Assembly: GCA_036172665.1 (NCBI GenBank)
Contig: CM069872.1
Location: 49,152,101-49,216,100, forward strand
Source of the DNA: Prosopocoilus inquinatus
Lineage: Eukaryota > Arthropoda > Insecta > Coleoptera > Lucanidae
DNA length: 64,000 nt
Direction of reading: 5' to 3'
Within the stretch, counting starts at the first letter, position 1. The number at the start of each line of letters is the position of its first letter. The notes under the pieces are model-generated. The model worked only from the letters and a program-made list of their open reading frames with translations, was not told the origin of the DNA and made no database searches. This document shows, piece after piece, positions 10,307 through 21,827 of the stretch. Both the position numbers and the translations under genes were made by a program.

Positions 10307-12844
10307 AACTCACTCTATTTACTTCATCTGACAGATAGATATTTCATCATGTGACGTCATGAGTTACTTTGGGTGGGGGTAGGTGGTAAAGATCAAGTTG
10401 GGGGGGGGGGGTAAAGATCAAAGTACACATTTAAATGGGAAGGGGGCAATATGCTAGATGCAGTATCAGTTTTACCAACCTTGATTTTGCGCTGTTTTCC
10501 AAACTTCCCACGGACATTAGACCGAAGTCTAGGATGCTGAATCGACAGAACGTTCCAGATTAAACAAAAAATGAAACATAAAGATTTTATAAAATATCGT
10601 ATTGCATTGAGTACGCCAAACATAAAAAATCATATTATGAAAAGGACTGCCGAAGCAGATCTCACAGTACTTATCATCTCCTTGATACAGGAATGAATAT
10701 TTTTAAATATTTTTTACGTTATACGAATTCTTGCAGTACCTTTAATGCTAGAGATCTCATTCTCTCTTTGAAACATATTTGTTAAGTGCAAGTTTTCTGT
10801 TCCTTTCCGTGCGTCTTAATTGCCGTTTGTTAATTGGCTGGTAATTTTGGGCGAACTTAACGACCACCAAAGTCAAAACTATTAATAATTCCGTTGAGTA
10901 ACTTGTCTTTCGGATGCTCCCGAGTCAATTTGCTAATTAGTTTCTCGGGTCGGCGACTCGGAAAGACGACTCCCTGATTGATTACGTAATTCCGAACGGC
11001 AAGTTGGCTAATAACGACTTAAAGCCCTTACAGGGGCGGTTCAAGGGGGGGTAATAATAGATGATGAGCGAGATTCGAAACCACGTAGGTACAGAAACAC
11101 GTCCTCTCGCAGTGAGTTTCTTTTCCGCTAGGTGCTTGGAAGTGTTTTGAAAATTAAAAAGAATTTTGAAAAAAAATGGAACTTCAATTTTTCTACTTAC
11201 TTGGAGACACCTTTTAAGGTCATGTTAACCCATCGTTTTAAATTCTCTGCGACATTTAGAAGAAGGAAGACTTTTCTGTGTTTTCTGTGACATCGAGGGC
11301 CAGCAGAGAGAGAGACCCAGTGACAGGACCTAAGCTGGAAACTTCGCCGTCGGTTATGGATTTTTAGTAAACAGTCGGGTCAGATAGAGCACACTGAGAC
11401 GTGTAATCGATCTTCGACGCCCCGGAGGACTCCCGGAATGAGATTTCCCGATGCTTCAGTTGCGACTGCAGCGTAATCGCCGTGAACGTCGGCCCTTTGA
11501 TCACACAAGGAACCCAATCATACGTAATCAATTCGTCCGTTTTTTCGCCAAGTCAAAATCTGCAATGTCGCTGCATCAAAGAGTTTAATTTCCTTCCGTC
11601 GCTCGTCGTCGGCGTCGGAAAACGAGAACGACGGACGTGCGACAGGGGTTGTCACTTATTAATTCGTTATTATTATTATTCCCTGCGAACTGATGTGATT
11701 ACACGAATATTATGGGAGAAAATTGAATTAGCAATTTGAAAGGGATGATACACGGCTGTAAGCAATAAATCAGGCGACCAGGTCCGAATACGTTGTCACA
11801 TCGCCCTAATCAATACGATCGTAAATTTCCTGCTCCCTCGGCTGGATACAGAATTAATGTCGTGAAGAATGGTGCAGGAATTTGCAGACTGGAACCAGTC
11901 ACCAGTTGGAACAGAACAGTTTTCTTTGTTGTGCATTAAACGATGCCAAATCGTTCTTTATAGTATCAGATTTCATGATAAATAACACCAATTTATTAAA
12001 TTCGTCGTTTTTTTTTTTGTTCGCCCTCGCTTTCGCTTCATCTTCATTACAGACAGCACGTGCTCACGTGTTTTCCAACGCGGACTGAAAATGCTTCGAC
12101 TTGAAGGAAATCATTTTTGAAACATTCGCTATTTTTATGCTTTGAAATCAACAGATAGCATTTCCCAGTCATTATTAAGGGTCGGACATTCCTAGGATAT
12201 CTGGTAAAAACCAGTATAAAGATAAACAAAGCAGCGGCGTAGATTTCAACGTCGCCGCTGAACGGCTTTTATGCCCGAGGCACTCTCACCCTCGCGCGCA
12301 TTGCATCAGAAGCGACCGTTTCATGTAATTTACGTGTGTAACATAATTGCCTTTATAGTTTCTTTCAAATTAATAATTACGAAAACATTATAATTCTTTA
12401 ATGTAGCTTTGAAAGAGACTGGCATAATACATTTAATTCATATCAATTATAGCGCCGTCACTGCAAAAAGAATGCGAGTTCATATCGGAATGAATCGATT
12501 ATGTAAACAAGTTTTTATATCCAGTCGACCAGAAATGTAGTGGTTACTGGGTGCCGCTTAGACTTCTCTGGCTTCGACTGGTTTATTGTTTCGTTTTTAC
12601 AGGGCAGACGCATTAAAGATTAGAACTTTTTCCCACTGTGATCGCTTCAGTATATTAGTAGTTCCTCGTATATTTAACGAAACCTTCCGCCTAAAATGGT
12701 CATTATTTATCAATTAAGATGTAAAACGAGGTGTCATATTTAATAACATCGAAAACGACAGACGCTCGCGAAAACAAAGGAGACTCCGCCTTCATCATCT
12801 CAAGAGCTCTTCGCCAGACGTACTTTACTAAATACTTAATTCGT
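10307..12844. other. Unique intergenic stretch
   Basis: No gene recognised. It holds a TGACGTCA octamer at about 10354, a G-run at 10400-10410, GC-richer unique sequence at 10800-11000 and 11330-11650, and otherwise AT-rich DNA. Frames up to 85 codons lack recognisable motifs. Confidence 0.4.
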
Positions 12845-13130
12845 CAAGGAAACGCTTTTCTCTCATCTGATAAGCAGCGCCACCTGCAACAACAGCACCA
12901 CCAAGCGCTGAATATCGCCCCTGGGAAGCGCGTTACAAATTAATAAAGCAAAACCAACCGTGCCCCCAAATGTTCGAAAAAAAGGGTTTGCACCGAGTAA
13001 AAACCATCGTGACGTCAGCAGGAACCAACCGCATTTCAGATGACGATGACGTCAAGAGACCCCATGGCGTTAAAGGTCGAGTGTGAAGGGTCGAAGTATT
13101 AACTCGCAAGAACGTTTTTCTCTCATCTGA
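12845..13130 (-). repeat. Dispersed repeat R1, copy 4 (distal part only)
   Basis: A reverse-orientation copy holding only the distal part of R1: GCGCGTTACAAATTAA, AAAACCAACCGTGCCCCC, AAATGTTCGAAAA, CATCGTGACGTCAGCAGG, AACCAACCGCATTTCAGATG and GTTAAAGGTCGA. It contains two perfect TGACGTCA octamers (about 13011 and 13050). The same block occurs at 19640-19860 and, more diverged, at 44820-44910. Confidence 0.7.
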
Positions 13131-13210
13131 CAAACAAGTCAATGAGTTACAGAAGATAGAACAACTTAGGTCTTCCCGCACCATTGGAAAAAAGAATTGT
13201 AATTGATTGC

Positions 13211-13830
13211 AGGTGCACCGGGAACGCAACAGATGGCGATAAATCCATTTTATGAAAACATATTGCCATCAACCCGCAAGTCACAAGATTGTCGAAGAGG
13301 AAAGTAACATACAGTCACGCTAGCCCCGGCTGTTCAGTAGTACGGGTTGGTTCAAATTCAGCGCCAAATCACATAAAATAGTTATTAATAAAAAAGCCTA
13401 ACCGATAAACATCCGAGTTACTAAGTGCTACAAATACTCAAATGCAAATTAAATCAAAACTCAACAATTAAGTGAAAGTGAAAATCGAATAACGGAGCCC
13501 GTATTTCGTTTACAAAGCGCTAAGAGAAATAGTGACTACGTGCACCGGGAACGCAATAGTTGGCGATAAATCCGTTTTATTAAAACATTTCGCTACCTAC
13601 CTGTAAGTCACAAGACTGTGTTAGACGAAATCAACTTACAGTTCTGCTAGTCAAGGCTATGCAGTGGTACGTGTAGGTTGGTTCAAACACAGCGGCAAAT
13701 AACATAAAATAGTTATTAATAAAGAAACCCAGCCGATAAATATCCAGGTTACGTAAGCACTTAAAATACACAAACTTAATTGAAAATCAAAACGCAGCAA
13801 TTAAGCGAAAAAAAAAATCGAATAACCACC
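13211..13830. repeat. Diverged tandem duplication, about 329 bp
   Basis: Two direct copies begin at GTGCACCGGGAACGCAA (13213 and 13540). They share GGCGATAAATCC, AAGTCACAAGA, GGTTGGTTCAAA, ACATAAAATAGTTATTAAT and AATCGAATAAC in the same order. The copies differ by many substitutions and small indels, so the duplication is old. No coding signal is recognised. Confidence 0.85.
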
Positions 13831-14729
13831 CGACGAATCGTGCAACTTGAAAGCGACTGTACGCGTCACCAAAAATGAACATAATAAACAATTAACAACG
13901 TAAAACGAAAAGAAAATGACTTAAATACTTATTATCATAATGTTTGGTCTTTATTTCTCAATAAGCGACTAACGTTAGTATAGTTTTAGAATTTGCATTT
14001 CGTTTTTTAAGACAGGCTCTTCTGTACAAAACTTATTTCAAGAGTTACTTCAATTCATTTCATAAGAAATTCACGCAATTGTTACGAATGATTCATTGAT
14101 CTAGTGATCCTCGGAAAATAAATAAATAAATAAAGTTTGCCACTGCGTCGCCCGTTTACTAATAATAGTCGCGGTCACTGAGCTTAAGTGTGTGGAGGAC
14201 GCTGTGCCGTATAAAGTGTGGTACTACTGAAAACCCGTCCGGTCGAAGGCCCCTTTAGTATGGCAAAATGGAGTATCGCGCGCTTTATCACGCACGTGTT
14301 GTATTCTCTGGTGCTCTTCATTTTTGCCATATAAGAGAAGGGAGTGCTCATCTGAAAACCGACTCATTTTCTGCTCGGTTTTCACTCCTCCAGTTAATTA
14401 TCTTCCAAGGTCTCAGTAATCACAATAACCTAAAAGTACTCATAGGCATCAACTGACTGACTTCTTACAAACTGAATTAAATTGCTTCAATTCTTTGTAT
14501 CGTTGATGAAGAAAGTCCCATGTTGGGCGCTGTTCGATTGTGATTTGATGGGAGAGCCCACGTTGGGCGCCACCTTTAAGCTTTGATGAGTTGATTGACA
14601 CATGTAGGTCAGACTGATTTCTTTTAAAATTTGTCGGGGCTGTTTCTCTGTCTGAGTGTGAAAAGTTTAAACATGAATTCTCTCCGGCCCCCCGCCCCCC
14701 ACCCCTTCATGATGAGAAACGAGGAGTTT
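13831..14729. other. Unique intergenic stretch
   Basis: No gene recognised. A short AAATAAATAAAT run lies near 14120, and GTTGGGCGC occurs twice about 60 bases apart (14523 and 14583). A C-rich run is at 14685-14705. Confidence 0.4.
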
Positions 14730-15640
14730 CGAATCAGAAAATTCTCAAATTTCTTTCGTCTTTGATTTTGTAATTTTTAAAACTCCCTCCTTCCTAAACG
14801 AACAAGAAAAATAAGTTTCGCGATCGTCTTTTGTTTTTAATCCTCGTCAATCCACCTTCCCCCAATTTTTTGTTTTTTTTTTTTTTGAAAAACATTCTTT
14901 TCGATTTTCGTAATCGCTTTACAATCGTTTGGTTATTTCGCGTTGGTTTGCAGAGAAAAATACTAAAAATTAACGAATGAACAAAGGAAGACGGAGGGGG
15001 GGGGGAGTTATAATCGATTAATCGATCGAAGAAAGTTAAAATCCCGAAAAATGTTTCCATTTTGATTTTGATAATTTTTGTTTAATTCGCTTTGGTTTGC
15101 TAGAAAAATACTAAAAATTAACGAACGAAAAAACGGGAAAGAGAAGGGGGGAGGAGGAGTTATAATCGTTCGAAGAAAGTTGAAATCTCGAAAAATGTTT
15201 CTGTTTTGATTTCGAGAATCGTTTCGAGAAAAAAATCAACGAAAACAAAAAAAGAGAGGAAGAAAACCAAATGATCTTTTTTTTGAACTGTATTTTATCT
15301 TTTTTTAATCTTCTTCTAATCGATCGATAGATCAAAAATTCCCGAAAAATCCCGAGAAGTGTTTCCGTTCGTTCACTATTTGTTTCGGTTTATGAAAGAA
15401 GATTAAAAATCAACGAAAACAAGAGAAAAAAGGGAACAGAGGAAGAAAACCAATTGATCCTTTTTTTGGACTGTATTTTATTTTATTTTTTTGTATATAA
15501 TCGATCGATGTCCAAAAACCCGCAAGAAATCCCGAGAATCGTCTTTTGTTTCGGTTTGCGAGAAAATATTAAAAATCAACGAAAACAAGAAAAAAGGAAA
15601 GAGAGCAAGCAAACCAATTGATCTTTTTCTGGACTGAACA
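14730..15640 (-). repeat. Degenerate purine/pyrimidine-rich tandem region
   Basis: Five or six loosely related units of about 130-170 bases, each with GGTTTGC or GGTTTAT, then a (T)ACTAAAAATTAACGA or ATTAAAAATCAACGAAAACA block, then a purine-rich segment and CGATCGAT. Block positions are near 14956, 15103, 15230, 15398 and 15570. The motif CGATCGTCTTTTGTTTT (14821) is the reverse complement of the motif repeated throughout 29430-31230, so the two regions belong to the same family in opposite orientation. Confidence 0.65.
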
Positions 15641-15641
15641 C

Positions 15642-15646
<5 letters not shown>

Positions 15647-15687
<41 letters not shown>
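15647..15687. repeat. (AG)n microsatellite
   Basis: About twenty AG dinucleotides, uninterrupted, at the edge of the purine-rich repeat region. Confidence 0.95.
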
Positions 15688-15689
<2 letters not shown>

Positions 15690-15839
15690 AGAGTTGAAGA
15701 GAACTTGTGACTTTTTTGACTTTCTTCGGCAATGAAGTCGTCCGTGTAAAGCGGACCATACACTACGTTCAATTCACGCGAACCAAAATTGTACATACAA
15801 AACAGATGTTACACCGTACCGTTTTCTTCTCCACACACT

Positions 15840-16475
15840 GGATTTCTAGCACGTTCGGATAAATCCGTGCGGACTACTTTGCGCCAATTGAGCTAAGTAT
15901 GTGGCCCCCTTAATGCAGGTCATCGAACGAAATGTTGTTTATGTCAATACGTTTCCCGAAGTATCTCAGCCTCTAAGGTAGGCAACTATGTACGCAGAAC
16001 TTTATGATCCGCAAGGGGAGGGTCTACCCGCACGTACAAGAAACTCAAGGACACCGCTTAATTCGTCAGGTTGGGCTTCGAAATATTTCAAATAGGATTT
16101 CTAGCATGTTCGGACAGATCCGTGCGGACTACTTTGCGCCAATTGAGCTAAGTGTGTGGCCCCCTTAATGCAGGTCGTCGAACGAAATGTTGTTTTTTGT
16201 CAATACGTTTCCCGAAGTATCTCAGCCTCTAAGGTAGGCAACTATTTACGCAGAACTTTATGATCCGCGAGGGGAGGATCTACCCGCACGTACAAGAAAC
16301 TCAAGGACACCGCTTAATTCGTCAGGTTGGGCTTCGAAATATTTCAAATAGGATTTCTAGCATGTTCGGACAGATCCGTGCGGACTACTTTGCGCCAATT
16401 GAGCTAAGTGTGCAGGTCGTCGAACGAAATGTTGTTTATGTCAATACGTTTCCCGAAGTATCTCAGCCTCTAAGG
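15840..16475 (+). repeat. Tandem array of about 255 bp units, 2.5 copies
   Basis: Units start at GGATTTCTAGCA (15840, 16095, 16351). They share GATCCGTGCGGACTACTTTG, GCGCCAATTGAGCTAAGT, CAATACGTTTCCCGAAGTAT and CGCACGTACAAGAAACTCAA. The last unit ends at 16475 and has lost about 20 bases (the GTGGCCCCCTTAATG segment), which joins frames and opens a 72-codon frame at 16260-16478. Copies are very similar, so the expansion is recent. No protein family is recognised. Confidence 0.9.
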
Positions 16476-17514
16476 TAAACCCATAATAGAAAGAAACCCG
16501 CCGTAAAGTCTAGTTACCAAGAATAGAACAAGCATTACGGACTCAGTACGGGCTCACAGAAATCGCTGGTCATAAATACCTGAATAACTGTTGTCAGGCT
16601 TTGCAAAGCACAGATTAATGGTTTGATTTGCGCAGAGTAACTTTTCCAGAACACCTGCGATATTGATTGGGGGACGATAATCGAAAATCATTTTCTTTTT
16701 CAAATCCATTGCCTTGAATTTGAAGTATCGAACAATTGTTTGGAGGCTGGCAAGTAATAAAAAATTATTTTAACTTGTGTTAATAAAATAAATATTTTTT
16801 GTTTAGATAATTTGATTTTGAAATACGTTTTCTCGAACTGAAGGATTTGTGTGAAAATTTTAGTGAAAATGAGACACACACGTAAGTTTTCCGATGTGAT
16901 GTCGGGATGTCGCCCTCGAACTACATAGTTGTAAAGTTACGTGGGGGTTGTCGCGCTTGTCATCCGTCGGTGAATTTATTTGATCTGTACGATAGGGAGA
17001 AATTTCCTGTCAGTCTGTAAAAACTTTATAACCGCGGGTACTTCCGAATTCGGCGAAGTTGCGAGAGCGTATCTCTTCTGGTTCCGGCTGCGCCGCCGCA
17101 TCGCGTTACAGGGACGTTTCCGGTCACCAAATACACTTCAATCCAATTTCCCAGCGGCATTTAAAACTGTAAAAGGAAATATTGTTGTGTGTTTATATTT
17201 CCTATTTATCTAGTCGGTGGCCGGAGCTCGGAACATCCGTTTACGTAAAATTTGCATAATATCCTTTCGGTGCGATGCCGACCGACGCGACATGTTTGTC
17301 GTAGTTGCTCGATGAAAACATTACCAACCCCCTTTTTACGGATGCTATTTTATTTTTATTTTTTTTTTCCGCGTGTGTGTGTACGACGTGTGTTTCTCAG
17401 TTGGGCTTCGTTCGCGAACGCGAGTTATATGGATTTCGCTGGAAGGATTTTTAATTAAACTACGCGACATCGAGGAAGTTTGTTTTTTTTTTTCTCTCTT
17501 CCGTTTGTTTTCAG
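16476..17514. other. Unique intergenic stretch
   Basis: No gene recognised. The section at about 16870-17300 is GC-richer and non-repetitive. A T-rich run followed by GTGTGTGTG lies at 17340-17395. Confidence 0.4.
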
Positions 17515-17940
17515 GAAAACCAACCCGGGAAAAGCGCACTTATTTTATTAACAGAGTTAAAATAGAGTATATTTTCATTGGAACGAAAAAAAACAACAAG
17601 AAGAGAAGTTAACTTCGAAAAAAAAAATTTATTTCCAGAAATTATGAACAACATCCCAAGGCCCAGGCTAACGAAAAAAGCACACTTATTTTATTAGCAG
17701 GACTAAAATAGAAAATATTTTCGTTGGAAGAGAAAACAAAAAATAAACTTTCTAACTTCGAAATAATTTTTTTCCAGAAATTACGAACAATATCCTAGGG
17801 CCCAGGGTAACGACGAAAGCACATTTCTTATTTTATTAGCAGTATTAAAATAGAACACATTTTCACTGAAGTGAAAAGCGAAATAAATTAAGTTAAATTT
17901 ATTTCAAGAAATTACGGAATTACAAGAAACTAATATACAG
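17515..17940. repeat. Diverged tandem repeat, about 140-150 bp, three units
   Basis: Units are marked by CACTTATTTTATTA or CATTTCTTATTTTATTA near 17537, 17683 and 17822. Each continues TAAAATAGA, ATTTTC, then AACTTCGAAA or AAATTTATTT, and TTTCCAGAAATTA. They are diverged copies in direct orientation with no coding signal. Confidence 0.75.
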
Positions 17941-17976
17941 GGTATCATTAATTATGTATTGTGCAAACAAACCTAA

Positions 17977-18287
17977 CGGCCATTTTCGTAATCAGACTTT
18001 AAATTTAAAGTTACTTTAACCTAAAAAGATACATTCGTTTTCCTATACTTACGCCCATTTTCATAATCAGACTTTAAGGAAGCTTTAATTTAAAGTCACT
18101 TTTAAGTATAGGGAAAACAAATGTATTTTTTTAGGTTAAAGTGACTTTAAATTTAAAGTCTGATTATGAAAACGGCCCTTAAAGTGACTTTAAATTAAAG
18201 CTTCCTTAAAGTGACCTTAAATTAAAGCTTCCTTAAAGTGACTTTAAATTAAAAAGCTTCCTTAAAGTCTGATTATGAAAATGGCCG
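17977..18287. mobile_element. Interleaved palindromic MITEs, family D
   Basis: The outer ends read GGCCATTTTCGTAATCAGAC (left) and the reverse complement of GGCCATTTTCATAATCAGAC (right). Flanks are TAA (17974-17976) and TTA (18288-18290). Inside are two more ends of the same type: GCCCATTTTCATAATCAGAC near 18054 in forward orientation and GATTATGAAAACGGCCC near 18162-18178 in reverse. The segment 17977-18050 pairs with 18096-18178, while the end at 18054 pairs with the outer right end. Two overlapping palindromes are therefore interleaved, as if one copy had inserted in or recombined with another. A 27-bp unit (TTAAAGTGACTTTAAATTAA...) is repeated three times at 18179-18262. Confidence 0.75.
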
Positions 18288-18330
18288 TTAGTATTAGGAA
18301 AGTTATTTTAACGATTTCAAACCTTTTAGT

Positions 18331-18332
<2 letters not shown>

Positions 18333-18371
<39 letters not shown>

Positions 18372-18372
18372 T
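18333..18372. repeat. (ATT)n microsatellite
   Basis: About thirteen ATT units in a row. Confidence 0.95.
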
Positions 18373-18946
18373 AAAACCAACAGCCAATTCAGAACTGGTG
18401 ACATCACATCACGCATGCATTGTGAGTGCAACAATTTCGAAAAATCTGCAGAACCCACCGTATTTTTTCCTGATAAAAATAATAATTGCGATTGTACAAT
18501 GAGAATAAAAAATAATTTCCTCTCTAATGCCTTCTGACCACTACCATAAATAGCTACAGAAACCTACAAAAACACAAACATGAAATAAAATTCAATACGG
18601 ATTAGTTTGCCTCTGCATCGCAATTTAAAATTCCATTGGAATGACAAATCTGAGTGTACATTAAGACAGGTAATCACTAATAAGTAACACGTAACATGTT
18701 CAGTAATTTCAAGTAAAGAACTTGGATGTCAGGAGGATCGTTCTCTTCTTCTTTTCGCTTTTTGAAATCGTATATTCAAAATTAAAAAACGAACACGTTA
18801 ACAATCGTATAAGAATAGAGTCACATTGCTACAGTATTTATCAAACTAGCATAAAACAAAAATAATGCAATCTAAATTTATTTGTTTAGTAATTTTTATT
18901 TGATTCGTTTATTATTTGATTCGTTGTGCTACCTACCTGAGCAGTC
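18373..18946. other. AT-rich spacer
   Basis: AT-rich DNA between the ATT run and the LINE relic. Nothing recognised. Confidence 0.4.
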
Positions 18947-19283
18947 GTGACGGGTGTGGATTTTTATTTTTATTTTGTTCATGTCATCGAATACAAGCCC
19001 CTTGGTTTTAGCCACTCCTATAACACTAGGAATCAAAGTCTGCGCGAGATTCTACCGCATAATCTGGCCATTTTCAAAAAGTGCCTTAAGTATAAAGGCG
19101 TTACGCTGTACACTAAGCTACCGGATAGATTCAAAAGCGTTAATATAAAGGCGAATTGAAAAAAATTGTTAATTTTCAAAGCTACCATTCAGTTATTAGT
19201 GTTAATGTAATATTCACGTTTCTTTTCTGGACTTATCCTTTACCTTCATAAGGTCGTGCGGATTAATAAAAATTATTATTATC
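18947..19283 (+). pseudogene. Non-LTR retrotransposon 3' end, reverse transcriptase tail
   Basis: The plus frame at 18947-19159 ends the way many CR1/Jockey-type LINE ORF2 proteins do. It has HSYNTRNQ, then a hydrophobic spacer, then YKGVTLYTKLPDRFKSVN, the common Y-x-G-x-x-L-Y-x-x-LP-x-x-(I/F)K pattern. After the stop the DNA continues as a plausible 3' UTR (TTTACCTTCATAAGG) ending in AATAAAAATTATTATTATC, like the short simple tails of such elements. The reverse transcriptase core and endonuclease are absent, so this is a 5'-truncated dead copy. The family signature is established knowledge; the clade is inference. Confidence 0.75.
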
Positions 19284-19639
19284 ATTGTTTTAATTAACGC
19301 GATAAATAATTAAGCGCCACCTAATCTTAACCCAAGACGAGGAGAAAACCAAGGAGAAAGGAAATGAACAAATTATGCAACAATAATGTAATAAAGCAAT
19401 CACCAAGTGTGTGGCGGGCTTAACACCACGAAGTGTGTATCATACTTAAACATTTACAGTCTTAAATCAACCTGTCTGGAATGCTACGGACGAGGCTGCC
19501 ACAACTCCGAAGAGTTTAGTTCCCTCCAACGCCTAATTATAATCGACAACAAGTCATATCACCTTCCCATGAAGGTCCTCTACAGCAACCAAAATGCGGA
19601 TTGACCGTCAGGGCGGCCAGAACGCGAAAACGGGGCAGT
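19284..19639. other. Spacer
   Basis: AT-rich sequence after the LINE tail. A short frame at 19407-19604 has no recognisable features. Confidence 0.4.
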
Positions 19640-20255
19640 GCCCCCACCCTTCCCTACAACGACACCACCAGGCGCTGGATTTTATCAAACAACTGACTTT
19701 TCGTAGCGCGTTACAAATTAAAAAAGCGAAACCAACCATGTCCCCAAATGTTCGAAAATAAGGGTTTGCTCGAATAGAAACCATCGTGACATCAGCAGGG
19801 ACCAACCGCATTTCAGGTGACGTCAAGGGACCCAGTGGAGTTAAAGGTCGAGGGTGAAACTAATTTCATCTCTCCGTCGAAACGTTTTTTTTTCCACGAA
19901 GGTGGTTGCTGTTAAGGCAACGCCTGTATATAATTTGTTCATAATTATGCGAGCGAACGAAAAAACTGTAATTCACATGGACTAGACTAATAAAAAGAAA
20001 AACTGCGACGGAAATTTTATGAATGACAGTCAGAACGCGTGGATTAACAATTCCAAACGTTCTCACGAAACGGATGCAATAATAAATAACGTTTGCACTC
20101 GTTTATGAAAGACGATGCAATCCTATCTAAAACAAGAACAGAATCTCCGGACGATGTTATTCATTTAAAATCACAAAGGAGTGCTGATGCATCGAGAGTT
20201 TTACACTAATTTATGGCCGGAGTATTTTAAAACGAAAGCCCGAACAAGCGTCTAA
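19640..20255 (-). repeat. Dispersed repeat R1, copy 5 (most complete, reverse)
   Basis: A reverse-orientation copy that includes both the distal block (GCGCGTTACAAATTAAAAAA, GTCCCCAAATGTTCGAAAAT, CATCGTGACATCAGCAGG, CAGGTGACGTCAAGGG with a perfect TGACGTCA at about 19820) and the proximal block ending in TTTATGGCCGGAGTATTTTA (about 20211). It is the best guide to the full unit, roughly 0.6 kb. Confidence 0.75.
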
Positions 20256-21293
20256 AATTAAAAAAAAAAAAAAATGCAAAGCCTGAGATTATTTGGAATT
20301 GGCGAAATTAATCATTCCGGGACGACGACGAAGGCTATAATAAAGAAAACTGCCTTTTTTCGCAATAAAATTCTCGAATTGGGTGCGGCGTGAAGTATTT
20401 TAAACACAAAGGGAACTTGTTAATATTGTATAATCGAAAATAAATGCGAGTTGAACGGAATATACATATTGGTTTTCACACCGTAACAGTCGCTTTCCAT
20501 AATAAAAATAAAACGAATGTAAATTTCAAATTTAAATGAAGGCTTACTCTTTTTCGCATTTGTTTTTTTAATTTTTCTCAAGCGACTTGCAATTTTAAGG
20601 AGAGTTCTTCAAGTAACAGAATTTCTAAATTTCTTGTATAGACGTTATGCTACTATCTCATTTGTTGTTTTGTCGCAGAGTATCTTCATCGCTTGTTATT
20701 ACATGAGATAATACTCTGACAACAGTCAATTGCAAACGCTGTTATATCGGGTCTTCATTTAATCATGTTTTCCACGTGACCTACGACGTAACAAACCAAT
20801 TATTTAACACTCGAATAAAATTCATAGACCTCCCTGTTCGATACAAACGTGGAAAATTAAAAACTGCATTTCATGCTACCAGTTTTGCCAATCATGTGCG
20901 CTGTTAACTGTTTAATTTCAGGCAGAGCTTAGTCACTTGGGATGCAATCAAGTATGAAAACCCTGTATAATGTATAAATGTATTAATAGTAGATGCTTCC
21001 TGTCAAGGAAAATATATATATGTTTGCATAAACTAAGTACATTTGCACATTACGTAAATTTACACTGATGGGGTAGTAGATATGCTTGTGAAACGTTTGT
21101 AAAAGAAACTTACAATAAAAGGCTGTGTTTGAAACTTTTCTCATTTAAGTAAGTATGCATTCTAAAGTTAATAAATAATATCGTATGGCTCAGTTTATCC
21201 AATTTATATGTATTGTCGCGGTATGATGGTGGTAGCACCTCCACCAGGTCACGTGAGTGGAGGAGTGGCGTAGGGTTTTCAGAGGGTAGAGCT
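20256..21293. other. AT-rich unique stretch
   Basis: No gene recognised. The segment 20340-20490 shares words with 45540-45660 (GCGTGAAG or GCATGAAG, AATAAATGCGAGT), so R1 or its flank may extend here. A weak inverted repeat around 20680-20725 (GTCGCAGAGTATC and GATAATACTCTGACAAC) was noted. Confidence 0.35.
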
Positions 21294-21827
21294 TTAAACA
21301 CAAAATGTTTTACAAAAGTTGATACCTTTTATTAATATTAAGTTAAAATTGTTGGGGGTTTTTCGTGATCCAAATGGGTGGTTGCGGTCCTGGTGGTCGT
21401 CCGTGCGGGCGGCTGCGGTCAGCGTTGGCCTGGCCGGTTGGCGACGTACTTTGGGTCTCGGCTGTAGCTGCAATGTCAAGGTCGGGCTTGTTGCGTCGAC
21501 TGCGGCGCTATCGGCGATCAGTAGTGGATGACTACGGTCCTGGACGAAGTGACGTGTCAAGCAAGGGTGCGGAAGTGGCTTCTGCCTGGGAGTTGTCGGG
21601 GAGTGGCAGAGAGGCGTCCTCAGGTCGGCCTTAGGGATGTTAGTGATCGCGGGAACAGCGTCCTTGGTGGTTGGGATGGTTCCCGGCGGCTCCCCATCTT
21701 CAACACATGAACGCAACTGCGAGAAATATTTTAATGTTATCTCATGCTGAAGGATTAAACGCCGTTCTCTCTCACGCATTGATCTTTGAACCTCTCTTTC
21801 AGCTGACACTCTCGCAATTCCATGCAC
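21294..21827 (-). CDS. GC-rich open frame, 177 codons, function unknown
   Basis: The second-longest open frame in the window after the 187-codon repeat frame at 8362-8925, and clearly GC-richer than its flanks. The N-terminal part is charged (AEREVQRSMRERERR), followed by a proline-, threonine- and arginine-rich low-complexity middle and a hydrophobic tail. No domain is recognised. Opposite-strand frames in the same interval reach 89 codons, so openness is partly a composition effect. Downstream on the minus strand (about 21235) lies TGGTGGAGGTGCTACCACC, which made me consider an LTR element leader, but no LTR pair was found. It could be a fragment of a transposable element or a real small exon. 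Confidence 0.2.
   Translation of the reverse strand: MHGIARVSAEREVQRSMRERERRLILQHEITLKYFSQLRSCVEDGEPPGTIPTTKDAVPAITNIPKADLRTPLCHSPTTPRQKPLPHPCLTRHFVQDRSHPLLIADSAAVDATSPTLTLQLQPRPKVRRQPARPTLTAAARTDDHQDRNHPFGSRKTPNNFNLILIKGINFCKTFCV

Noticed and set aside
15111..15796. Minus-strand frames with long SLSLSL runs
   Set aside because: They are translations of the (AG)n microsatellite and the pyrimidine-rich array.
21215..21250. Primer-binding-site-like TGGTGGAGGTGCTACCACC on the minus strand
   Set aside because: No flanking long terminal repeat pair and no convincing match to a tRNA 3' end; the word is simply a short palindrome.
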